In this document: positions 36,376 to 43,960 of the stretch, piece by piece
Layout: the number at the start of each line of letters is the position of its first letter
Numbering within the stretch: position 1 is the first letter of the stretch
NCBI GenBank assembly: GCA_900322175.1
Contig: ONYZ01000009.1
Coordinates: 1 to 64,000, forward strand
Source: an uncultured Prevotella sp.
Lineage (GTDB): Bacteria > Bacteroidota > Bacteroidia > Bacteroidales > Bacteroidaceae
Direction: 5' to 3'
DNA length: 64,000 nt
Program-made: the position numbers and the translations under genes
Notes under the pieces: generated by a model
Databases searched by the model: none
Seen by the model: the letters and a program-made list of their open reading frames with translations, nothing else
Told to the model about the DNA's origin: nothing

Positions 36376-36607
36376 AAGAATCAAAAGTGGACGTTCTATG
36401 TCTTATGTCCTTTTGCTGTAGTTATGTTACCATACGCAGTTGTTTTTTAAAATCATACAATATTCTTTGTCATGCCCATCTTATAAGACGGACGGGGCAA
36501 AGATAGCAATAATCCTTGAAAACTCCAAATGTTTTATTAAAAAAATTATTTGCGAAGAAAAACAATTCGCCAGAGGTTTGACAGATGGTACACTATCAAC
36601 AGGACAC

Positions 36608-36770
36608 TAGTTCATACGACAGGAAGCGGAAAAAGTTTGGTCACAGGAATAAAAATAACAACCTCATATATTTAATTATATATTATAATATGTAATATAT
36701 TATTATTGATATATATATTCTTTGTCTTACCTCGTGACCAAACTTTTTCTGCTTCCTGTCGTATGAACTA
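36608..36770. mobile_element. 163-bp MITE-like element with 37-bp terminal inverted repeats
   Basis: Arms 36608-36644 and 36734-36770 are reverse complements with one mismatch in 37; the interior of 89 bp is very AT-rich. The arms begin TAGTTC and end GAACTA, so TA may be a duplicated target dinucleotide as for IS630/mariner-type elements. No transposase is encoded. A large terminator or a structured RNA are alternatives. Confidence 0.5.
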
Positions 36771-36788
36771 ATGTTGTTATAGATAGGG

Positions 36789-36873
36789 TACGGATATCTC
36801 ATAGATAGATTACGGCAATCTACCAGATAGTACGGCACTATCTACCAGAAAGTACGGCACTATCTATCTGATG
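36789..36873. repeat. Four tandem 20-22-bp repeats starting TACGG
   Basis: Units at 36789-36810, 36811-36830, 36831-36852 and 36853-36873 all start TACGG and contain variants of CTATCTACCAGATAG. At unit junctions AGATAGT and ACTATCT form a 7-bp inverted repeat. They lack the uniform repeats and unique spacers of CRISPR. Confidence 0.65.
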
Positions 36874-36939
36874 ACAATAGCACTATAAAACTCATAGCAA
36901 AACATGCCTAAATTGCCAGTACTTGTTACCAATGACTAG

Positions 36940-37003
36940 AGTCCTCCTACTACAGGACTCCAGTCTTTCAGTAAGAGGACTGCAGTCCTTTAGTAGGAGG
37001 ACT
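36940..37003. repeat. 64-bp hairpin downstream of patB
   Basis: Arms 36940-36965 and 36978-37003 (26 bp, two mismatches) around a 12-nt loop; built of repeated AGTCCT/AGGACT units. It begins 28 nt after the patB stop on the minus strand but is not followed by a T run, so a repetitive palindrome or RNA-stabilising hairpin is more likely than a terminator. Confidence 0.6.
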
Positions 37004-37030
37004 AAGCAAAACATTAAGCTTATAGATTGC

Positions 37031-38236
37031 TTATATTACTTTCCTGATTCTATTCAAAGCCTCAACCAAACGTGAGCGCTGGGTGGCTATATTGAAGCGG
37101 ATATATCCCTCGCCCGACTGGGGGCCATACATTGTGCCTGGGTTCAACCATACTTTAGCTTCATCGAGCAGTTTATCGCAGAGAGCCTGAGCTGTAGTGT
37201 TCATCGCGCTGATATCAACCCATGGGAGATAGGTGCCTTCTAGTTTACAAACCTTCCATTGAGGGAGATTCTTTGCAACAAAATTACAAAGCACCTGATA
37301 GTTGCCCCAAAGATACTGATTTAGTTCGTCTATCCAGTCCTCGCTCTCGTTATAGGCTGCTTTAAGGGCTACGGGGCCGAAAGGATTAAGGTCGCACACC
37401 TCGTTGATATTGATAGCGCGATCCAAACGGCGACGCCATTCTGGTTGCGAGCAGATAATGTTGGCTGTTTGCAGACCTGCAATGTTAAACGACTTTGAAG
37501 GAGAGTTTAGAATGACGCTATTCTGGCGACATGCCTCGTTGACAGCAGCGAAAGGCTGGAAACGATAGCCTGGCATTACGAGTTCGCAATGGATTTCATC
37601 GCTTACCACCTTCACTCCATGGCGAAGACAGATATCGTTCATCAGTTCTAACTCCATAGGTGTCCAGACTCTGCCACAAGGGTTGTGAGGGTTGCAAAGC
37701 AGGAAAACGGTTGTTTTCTCGTCGGCACATTTGGTTTCAAAATCATCCCAATCCACCTCAAAGCTATCGCCAACACGCAAAAGAGCAGTCTCCAGTACTT
37801 CGCAGCCATTGTTCTTAACTGACGAGAAGAAGCAATTGTAATCTGGTGATAAAATCAACACCTTTTCGCCTGGCATTGTGAGCGCCTTGATGGCTACCGA
37901 CATAGCTGGTACGACACCAGTGGTATATAGGATCTCCTCTCGATGGATGGCCCAGTCGTGGCGACGCTGAAACCATGAAATAACAGCTTCGTAGTAGTCA
38001 TCTTCTACTACCGTATAACCAAATACGCCATGTTCTGCACGTTTACAAACGGCTTCTTGGATAGCAGGCACAGCCTTAAAGTCCATATCTGCCACCCAGA
38101 GAGGGATGACCTCCCCCGCCCCCTCCAAAAGAGGGGAGCTTGGTTCCTCCCCTTTGGGGAGGTTAGGTGGGGTCTCGTCCCACTTAACGCAACCTGTACC
38201 ACGACGGATTACTTGTTCATCGAAATCGTACTTCAT
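37031..38236 (-). CDS. patB: PatB/MalY-type PLP-dependent cystathionine beta-lyase/aminotransferase
   Basis: 401 residues, fold type I PLP enzyme. WVADMDFKAVPAIQEAV near the N-terminus, NPHNPCGRVW for substrate binding, VVSDEIHCELV with the PLP-binding Asp, and the Schiff-base Lys in SPSKSFNIAGLQTANI. Cleaves cystathionine or cysteine-S-conjugates. Odd: between KWDE and EVIPLWVADMDF there are about 20 extra residues (PPNLPKGEEPSSPLLEGAG) absent in typical members and encoded by a palindromic DNA repeat. Beside DUF3737 on the same strand. Confidence 0.92.
   Translation of the reverse strand: MKYDFDEQVIRRGTGCVKWDETPPNLPKGEEPSSPLLEGAGEVIPLWVADMDFKAVPAIQEAVCKRAEHGVFGYTVVEDDYYEAVISWFQRRHDWAIHREEILYTTGVVPAMSVAIKALTMPGEKVLILSPDYNCFFSSVKNNGCEVLETALLRVGDSFEVDWDDFETKCADEKTTVFLLCNPHNPCGRVWTPMELELMNDICLRHGVKVVSDEIHCELVMPGYRFQPFAAVNEACRQNSVILNSPSKSFNIAGLQTANIICSQPEWRRRLDRAININEVCDLNPFGPVALKAAYNESEDWIDELNQYLWGNYQVLCNFVAKNLPQWKVCKLEGTYLPWVDISAMNTTAQALCDKLLDEAKVWLNPGTMYGPQSGEGYIRFNIATQRSRLVEALNRIRKVI
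38109..38175. repeat. Palindromic repeat inserted in frame in patB
   Basis: GC-rich block containing the perfect hairpin CCTCCCC-TTT-GGGGAGG (38146-38162) and a second imperfect one CCCCTCC-AAAA-GAGGGG (38121-38136 region), ending AGGTTAGGTGGGG. It is translated as PPNLPKGEE..LLEGAG without disrupting the frame. Confidence 0.75.
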
Positions 38237-38251
38237 ATTCTATTTGTTCAG

Positions 38252-38298
38252 ACCACCCTACCCCTTCCTACTCAGGAGGGGAATACGTGGGGAGGTTA
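38252..38298. repeat. Related palindromic repeat between patB and DUF3737
   Basis: CCCCTTCCTACTCAGGAGGGG forms a hairpin (38261-38281) and the block ends CGTGGGGAGGTTA like the copy in patB. It fills most of the 59-bp spacer and includes the DUF3737 stop codon. Confidence 0.7.
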
Positions 38299-39141
38299 TT
38301 TTCTTGTTTCTATGATACAGTTATTTGGTTCACGCACGTTTTCATCGATAGTAATCGAACCTATGCTATCAGCTACAATGTGTCCACTTGTAGGATTCTT
38401 GATGTTCTCGATATGCCCTTTAATGTCAGCCTCAACAGTTGAATACTCAAACATGCGATCACAGGCTGCATCGATGGTACAGTTCTCGAGCACTAAGTTC
38501 TGAGCATAACACAGCAACTGCTCGCCAGCCAGATGACAGTTAACCAGACGAACATTCTTAGAGTGCCAAGCCAGATACTCGCCATCGAGAGTAGAATCGT
38601 AAATGGTAATGTTTTCACATTCCCAGAAAGAGTCCTTTGTTACTATATTGGCATTATGCACTTCTACATTCTTACAATACTGGAATACGTATTTTGCATC
38701 GCTCTCCAAACCATCCACGTAGATGTTCTGCGAGAACATAAAAGGATAAGTACCCTCGTGCAGCTTGACGTTCTTGATTTTCAAGCCATCAACCTTCCAG
38801 AATGTCTCATCAGCATCGTTGATAGTAACATTCTCCAGTTCTACGTTTTTCATCTCGCGAAAGAACTTTGGGCCATCGATAGTACAATCCTTCATTACCA
38901 AATCATTGGTATACCAGATAGCCGAACGAGACCCTGGTGCAAAATAGCAACGCTCTATCTTTGCTCCATCAACATGCCACCATGGGTATTTGCCATAAAA
39001 CTTACTGTCGTAACACTCCATATTCTGACACTGCTTAATGCCAGACTCACCATCAACTATAACGATGTTCTCCAACCTCAAATCGTGGGTTGCAAACAGA
39101 GGACGCTCGCCTCCAAACTCTTTGTCTTTTATCAGCTTCAT
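38296..39141 (-). CDS. DUF3737-family beta-helix protein
   Basis: 281 residues with no signal peptide. Short repeating strands (NMECYDSKFYGKYPWWHVDG, NLVLENCTIDA) indicate a right-handed beta-helix, as in DUF3737. Members often neighbour PatB-type aminotransferases in Prevotella and related genera, as seen here. Predicted cytoplasmic; function unknown. The -7 motif is 23 nt upstream of the start. Confidence 0.87.
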   Translation of the reverse strand: MKLIKDKEFGGERPLFATHDLRLENIVIVDGESGIKQCQNMECYDSKFYGKYPWWHVDGAKIERCYFAPGSRSAIWYTNDLVMKDCTIDGPKFFREMKNVELENVTINDADETFWKVDGLKIKNVKLHEGTYPFMFSQNIYVDGLESDAKYVFQYCKNVEVHNANIVTKDSFWECENITIYDSTLDGEYLAWHSKNVRLVNCHLAGEQLLCYAQNLVLENCTIDAACDRMFEYSTVEADIKGHIENIKNPTSGHIVADSIGSITIDENVREPNNCIIETRK

Positions 39142-39163
39142 TATTTTTGTATATAATTGAGTG

Positions 39164-39171
39164 CAAAGTTA
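39164..39171 (-). promoter_or_regulatory. -7 motif for DUF3737-patB
   Basis: CAAAGTTA on plus is TAACTTTG on minus; TTTG at 39197-39194 is 22 bp upstream. Confidence 0.6.
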
Positions 39172-39211
39172 CAAATAAAAATCCGTAATCAGCACAAATC
39201 GATTACGGATT
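39172..39211 (-). terminator. Terminator of DUF3836 gene
   Basis: Perfect 11-bp arms AATCCGTAATC (39180-39190) and GATTACGGATT (39201-39211); on the minus strand followed by TTTTTATTTG. The run of T directly abuts the DUF3737 promoter. Confidence 0.8.
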
Positions 39212-39253
39212 CTGATACCCTTTAAGGGTTTTTATAATTTAAGAGAGAGAATA

Positions 39254-39673
39254 TCACTTTACAGCAAGCAGATCGGTATCAAGAGGTTCCATCATAACTG
39301 TTCTACTCGTCAGATACATATTGTCGTGAGTCTCATTCATCTTGTAGGTCTTAACCGTTGTAAGGTTAGGAGCCTGCGAGCGATAGAGCGTAACCTCTGA
39401 GGGAAGATCATAGGCCTGCTTGTCGGCATTCCACTGACTAACCTCTACATTGTAGCCATTCTTGTAATACTTATACGACAGGCGGCTGCTCTTCTGCCAA
39501 TCCTTCTTGGCTTCATCCCAGCTCAGCATCTCCTTGTTGGCAAGGCGACCCTGCTCATCGTATTCATAACGATACTCAACCTTCTGAGTGTCACTCTGAT
39601 TGTCAGCTGCATAAGAGTTGACTGTTGTCAGGCACATCGTAAGTACCATAACTGCTGTGATGATTGCTTTCAT
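39254..39673 (-). CDS. DUF3836-family exported protein
   Basis: 139 residues. Signal peptide MKAIITAVMVLTMCLTTVNSYA, then YRYEYDEQGRLANKEMLSWDEAKKDW, a YD-repeat-like motif typical of DUF3836. Periplasmic or surface protein of unknown role. Own promoter, upstream box and terminator make it a single-gene unit; the upstream box is shared with the membrane protein gene near 54 kb. Confidence 0.83.
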   Translation of the reverse strand: MKAIITAVMVLTMCLTTVNSYAADNQSDTQKVEYRYEYDEQGRLANKEMLSWDEAKKDWQKSSRLSYKYYKNGYNVEVSQWNADKQAYDLPSEVTLYRSQAPNLTTVKTYKMNETHDNMYLTSRTVMMEPLDTDLLAVK

Positions 39674-39715
39674 ACCTCTATAGTTTTAATTGTTATTTTT
39701 ATCTGTTTGACGTTG

Positions 39716-39723
39716 CAAAGGTA
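39716..39723 (-). promoter_or_regulatory. -7 motif for DUF3836 gene
   Basis: CAAAGGTA on plus is TACCTTTG on minus, 42 nt upstream of the start codon. Confidence 0.65.
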
Positions 39724-39756
39724 CGAAAAGTTGCACGAGCATTGAGTTATCGCAAT

Positions 39757-39776
39757 GTTATCTTTAGGTTAAATCT
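39757..39776 (-). promoter_or_regulatory. 20-bp upstream box, copy 1 (candidate OmpR-type operator)
   Basis: On minus AGATTTAACCTAAAGATAAC, ending 33 nt before the -7 motif. It overlaps the last codons of the GH3 gene. TTTAAC and GATAAC are spaced 11 bp apart. The same 20 bp recur at 54522-54541 at the same distance from a -7 motif. Confidence 0.55.
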
Positions 39777-42117
39777 GTTTTACCTCTGAGAAATAGTACT
39801 TTCTCAAAGGCATTTTAACAGCTTCGCCACTAAGATTTATCTCCTGCTGCAGCTTGATATCCTGCGATGATGCACCTATCTTAATAATATACTTACCAGG
39901 CTGGATATTCCACTGGCGCTGGCCATCGTTGGTATAGAATCCCAGTTGCTCAGCATACATCTTGACACTTATCTTCTTGCTCTCGCCTGGTTTCAATGAA
40001 ACTCTGGCAAAGCCCTGAAGCTGGATAGGACGTATATTCTGGCTCTTATCAGCTGGCGACAGATAAATCTGGGCCACTTCATCGGCAGCCACCTTACCTG
40101 TATTCTTAACATCGAAGGTCAGGAAGAAGCTCTCGTCCTTGGTTGTAACCTCAGAAGCAGCCTCTAAGTTTGCATATTCGAATGTGGTATAGCTAAGACC
40201 ATAGCCGAATGGCCAAGCGATACGCGAATCCTTTTCTGCTGAATAGTTGTAGCAGACAGGTTCGTTGATCTCAACATTAGGATAGCTTACAGATAGTTTT
40301 GCTGATGGCGACACCTTTCCATACAGGATATCAGCCACAGCATTTCCACCTTCCTCGCCTGGATACCAAGCCTGAATGATAGCAGCGCACTTTTCTGCAA
40401 GGCCAGAAATAATCTGAGCTCTACCACCAAACATCACCAGTACAACGGGCTTACCCGTCTTGATGAGTTCCTCAACAAACTGCTCCTGCTTTCCTGGCAG
40501 ACGGAGTCCCTGACGATCGCGATTCTCACCACAAAGCATCACGTTCTCGCCTACTGCAGCGATGATTACATCGGCATCTTTGGCCATAGCGAGAGCTTCC
40601 TTTTTGTCAGCCTTCTCGCCAGAATCAACCATACGATGCAGCAGATTATACTCCCAGGCACGAGCATCGCCAAGTTCACTATACTTAGTTTCCACTTCTT
40701 CTGTCCAGTCGCAACCACGAGAATAAACCACGTTAACACCCTCTGGCTTATGATTCTGCATACCCTCAAGCAGTTTAACGATATGTGGATTCTCTGACTT
40801 ATAGTCCATCATCTTCCAGAAGTACGACATGGCTGGATAGGTATAGTCGCCACACATTGCCCAAATTGAGTTGGCATTAGGACCAGTTACAAGCACATTC
40901 TTAACATCCTTGAGAGGCAGCACGCCATTGTTTTCCAACAGTACTACACTCTGGGTTGCGATATCGTATGCTGTCTGACGCTCCTCTGGGGTATCCAGTT
41001 TGATGTCCTCGTTAGAATATAGATATGGATCCTTATCAAACAGTCCCATACGGAATTTTATGCGAAGCACATTCTTTACAGCACGCTCCAGAGCCTCTGG
41101 CTTAACAAGTCCTTTATCGATAGCCTCCTGCAACAGCTTGTAGTTTGCACCATGAGGGAAGTCAACATCATTACCGTTATTGATAGCGGCAGCAGCCTTT
41201 TCTACTACGCTTTCGATATTAGGAATCTGGTCGATAGCAGTATAGTCGCTTACTACCATACCATCGAAACCTACATAACCACGAAGTATATCCTGCAGTA
41301 TCTCGCTATTAGCCACACATCTGGTACCATGCACATCGTGATAACCAGGCATAACAGCCACACTACCAGCCAAACGAATCATAGCCTCATGAGGCAACAG
41401 AATCTCTTCCATCATCTCTTTCTCGTCAGCATCGCCTCCGCCACCATAGCCCAGGTAATGCTTTGAGCAGGCACCAACACCCTTCTTGAGATCGCCCTGC
41501 TGGAGACCCTGCACGAAGGCAGTACCCATCACTGCCGACAGGTAACCATCCTCGCCATACGACTCTTCCAAACGGTTGAAACTAGGAGTACGACACACAT
41601 CCACCATTGGCGAAAGGGCAAAGATACCCCCCATCTTGCGCAACTGTGTGCTGGTCTGACGTGTCTTGAGTTCAGCCAACTCAGGGTTGAACGATCCTGC
41701 CTGGCCTATCTGCTGGGGATAGATGGTAGAACCCTTGGTATTTACACCAGAGAGCACCTCCTCGTGCAACAGAGCAGGAATGCCATTGGGCGTATTCTTC
41801 ATCAACCAATCCTGAATGGCAATAGCACGATCGCGCAACTCGTTTGGATCGCGAGGTTGCTGCATGCAGAACTGTGAGAAATGGCCAATACCGTATGGTA
41901 TCAGTTCCTTACACTTAGCTGTGTCAAGCTTTCCCTGTTCGTCGAAAAGTTCGTCCATATACATACTCCTCAACTGAGCGATGCGCTCCTCTTGAGGCAT
42001 CTGCTGATAGAGTTCGTCAATCTGCTGTTCCATGTCTTTAGCTGTGTTACAACTTGCTAATAGTGCAGTCAGTCCCATCACGGCCCAACTACCGATAGTC
42101 TTTAGATTATTCTTCAC
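39769..42117 (-). CDS. GH3-family beta-glycosidase lipoprotein
   Basis: 782 residues. Lipoprotein signal ends LLASC (Cys about 23). GH3 N-terminal barrel with the nucleophile Asp in MVVSDYTAIDQ and substrate contacts in SKHYLGYGGG; C-terminal alpha/beta sandwich (VLVTGPNANSIW) and a fibronectin III-like domain (DEVAQIYLSPA). Such enzymes release glucose, xylose or other terminal beta-linked sugars. Third gene of the GH97-GH2-GH3 unit, 22 nt after the GH2 gene. Confidence 0.92.
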   Translation of the reverse strand: MKNNLKTIGSWAVMGLTALLASCNTAKDMEQQIDELYQQMPQEERIAQLRSMYMDELFDEQGKLDTAKCKELIPYGIGHFSQFCMQQPRDPNELRDRAIAIQDWLMKNTPNGIPALLHEEVLSGVNTKGSTIYPQQIGQAGSFNPELAELKTRQTSTQLRKMGGIFALSPMVDVCRTPSFNRLEESYGEDGYLSAVMGTAFVQGLQQGDLKKGVGACSKHYLGYGGGGDADEKEMMEEILLPHEAMIRLAGSVAVMPGYHDVHGTRCVANSEILQDILRGYVGFDGMVVSDYTAIDQIPNIESVVEKAAAAINNGNDVDFPHGANYKLLQEAIDKGLVKPEALERAVKNVLRIKFRMGLFDKDPYLYSNEDIKLDTPEERQTAYDIATQSVVLLENNGVLPLKDVKNVLVTGPNANSIWAMCGDYTYPAMSYFWKMMDYKSENPHIVKLLEGMQNHKPEGVNVVYSRGCDWTEEVETKYSELGDARAWEYNLLHRMVDSGEKADKKEALAMAKDADVIIAAVGENVMLCGENRDRQGLRLPGKQEQFVEELIKTGKPVVLVMFGGRAQIISGLAEKCAAIIQAWYPGEEGGNAVADILYGKVSPSAKLSVSYPNVEINEPVCYNYSAEKDSRIAWPFGYGLSYTTFEYANLEAASEVTTKDESFFLTFDVKNTGKVAADEVAQIYLSPADKSQNIRPIQLQGFARVSLKPGESKKISVKMYAEQLGFYTNDGQRQWNIQPGKYIIKIGASSQDIKLQQEINLSGEAVKMPLRKYYFSEVKQI

Positions 42118-42139
42118 TGGTCTTATACCTTATTAATTA

Positions 42140-43951
42140 TTACTTAGTTTCATACCATTTCTTCAGTACGTAGAAGGCCAGTTTCTTCTCGCCCTTATCG
42201 CTTAACAAGCCCTTGCGGTTGTAGTAATCCTGCACACCAGGCAGAACACGACGAGGCGAACGGAAATCTTTCAGAATCCAAGGTGTGGTACCAGCCAAAC
42301 CTTCAATCTTGTCAAGCATAGCAGTATTCTCCTTGTAAAGATTCTCTTGAAACTCCTCAGTCCAACGCTGGTTCTTGGCACCATGATAGCCATAGCGGGC
42401 TCCACCACCAAACTCACTGACGATGACTGGTTTGTTGTAAGGTATCTCCCACTTCATCTTTGGTGCATCATTCACATCGCGATACCAGCCGATATACTGA
42501 TTGAAGCTTACCACATCTACATACTGGTTCATATTGTCATTAAGACGATTCACGTAGTTAGACGCACCAGTAACCTCCATTGCCATAGAAATGAGGCGAG
42601 TGTCATCCAATGTGCGAGCATACTTGGCCAATCTGCCCAAGAAATCATCGCGCTGGGCAGAATGTGGAGTTTCGTTGGCGATACTCCAGATTATGACGTT
42701 GGCACGATTGTGGTCGCGCGCAATCATATCTGTGAGTTGCTGTTTGGCATTATCAAATGTTTTGGGATTGGTCCAGGCGATAGTCCAATAAACAGGGATT
42801 TCGCTCCAAACCAGAATACCCATACGCTCAGCCTCGCGCACCATCTCTTCGTGGTGTGGATAGTGGGCCAGACGCACAAAGTTGCAACCCAACTCCTTTG
42901 CCCATGAGAGCAGTGTGTGAGCATCCTCCACAGTGTTGGCACGTCCACCACCATTTGGTTTCTCGTTGTGGATAGAGATACCTTTCAGGAATATGGGCTT
43001 GCCATTCAGCAATATCTGTTTATCGCGAGTCTCGATGGTACGGAAACCTATTTCATCTGCAAACATACTGGTATCCAATGAGATACGAACATCATAGAGT
43101 TTGGGATTCTCTGGGCTCCAAAGCTGTAGTTTCTTTGCAGCCACCTTTAGTGTTGTGCTTACTCGGCCCTCAGCATCAGTAGTAAGTTGCTTTTCTAGTT
43201 TCAACTCTGGGATGTTAACCACCACCTTATGTCCAGCCTCCTTGGCACTCAGTTTTGCAGAAAAAGTAATCTCTCGTACCTTGGCCTTATCAGCAGCCTT
43301 CAGAAGCTGCAGGTCGTAATCCTCCAGATAGACCTGTGGAACCTTGACCAACTTCACATCGCGAGTGATGCCACCATAGTTCCACCAGTCGAAGATTTGT
43401 GTGGGCACATCTTCTGCGTGGCGCTTGTTATCCACCTTTACTATTACAGTATTCTCACCCTGCTTAAGCAGATTGCTGATGTCGTAGTTGAATGGTGTAA
43501 AACCTCCAATGTGATGTCCGGCCTTCTTACCATTCACCCATACATGACAATCGTAGTTGACTGCACCAAAATACAGCAAGGTGCGATAATCCTGAACAGG
43601 AACGGCTTGGAAGCTCTTCTTGAACCATACGGTTCCTTCGTAGAAGAACAATCGCTCGTCCTGAGTATTCCAGTCTGATGGAATCTTCATTGTGGGCGAT
43701 TTGTCGAAATCATACTCTATCAAGTCCTCTGGTTTCTGAGGTTTGGAATTGCGAAAGAATCCCCAGGCAGTAGGGTTCATACGATAATCGTAGTAGCCCT
43801 CTTCCTGTACGTCAACGATGTAGTTCCAGTCGCCATTAAGCAAACAACTCTCATAGGCATTTACATTCTGAATCAATGGTAATTCATCTGCTGAAGCTGT
43901 GAGCATAGTGCCCACAGCCGCCAGCATCATAGTAGTCAGTAGTTTCTTCAT
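42140..43951 (-). CDS. GH2-family beta-glycosidase (beta-galactosidase/beta-glucuronidase-like)
   Basis: 603 residues with signal peptide ending near LTASA. Sugar-binding jelly-roll (residues ~40-210), Ig-like domain, then the catalytic barrel: acid/base Glu in IIWSIANETPHS and nucleophile Glu in VIVSEFGGGARYG. The arrangement WNYGGITRDV and the length favour the beta-glucuronidase/galactosidase group; substrate not decidable. Middle gene of the GH97-GH2-GH3 unit. Confidence 0.9.
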   Translation of the reverse strand: MKKLLTTMMLAAVGTMLTASADELPLIQNVNAYESCLLNGDWNYIVDVQEEGYYDYRMNPTAWGFFRNSKPQKPEDLIEYDFDKSPTMKIPSDWNTQDERLFFYEGTVWFKKSFQAVPVQDYRTLLYFGAVNYDCHVWVNGKKAGHHIGGFTPFNYDISNLLKQGENTVIVKVDNKRHAEDVPTQIFDWWNYGGITRDVKLVKVPQVYLEDYDLQLLKAADKAKVREITFSAKLSAKEAGHKVVVNIPELKLEKQLTTDAEGRVSTTLKVAAKKLQLWSPENPKLYDVRISLDTSMFADEIGFRTIETRDKQILLNGKPIFLKGISIHNEKPNGGGRANTVEDAHTLLSWAKELGCNFVRLAHYPHHEEMVREAERMGILVWSEIPVYWTIAWTNPKTFDNAKQQLTDMIARDHNRANVIIWSIANETPHSAQRDDFLGRLAKYARTLDDTRLISMAMEVTGASNYVNRLNDNMNQYVDVVSFNQYIGWYRDVNDAPKMKWEIPYNKPVIVSEFGGGARYGYHGAKNQRWTEEFQENLYKENTAMLDKIEGLAGTTPWILKDFRSPRRVLPGVQDYYNRKGLLSDKGEKKLAFYVLKKWYETK

Positions 43952-43960
43952 ATTCCTAGT

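Larger units (their letters stand above)
36059..37030. other. Repeat-rich gene-free interval
   Basis: 972 bp with no convincing gene; a 62-codon ORF at 36318-36506 lacks any family signal. It holds, in order, hairpins upstream of the BspA-like gene, a stretch with alternative pairings, a 163-bp inverted-repeat element, four tandem repeats and a 64-bp hairpin, each listed separately. Confidence 0.8.

Noticed and set aside
36318..36506. 62-codon ORF in the repeat-rich interval
   Set aside because: No signal peptide, no family likeness, and it lies over the predicted RNA helices; looks like a chance ORF.
36789..36873. Possible CRISPR array
   Set aside because: Units are 20-22 bp with internal variation and no unique spacers; no cas genes in the window.
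39216..39227. ACCCTTTAAGGGT palindrome as a terminator
   Set aside because: Palindrome without a loop and short; the 11-bp hairpin next to it is the better terminator.
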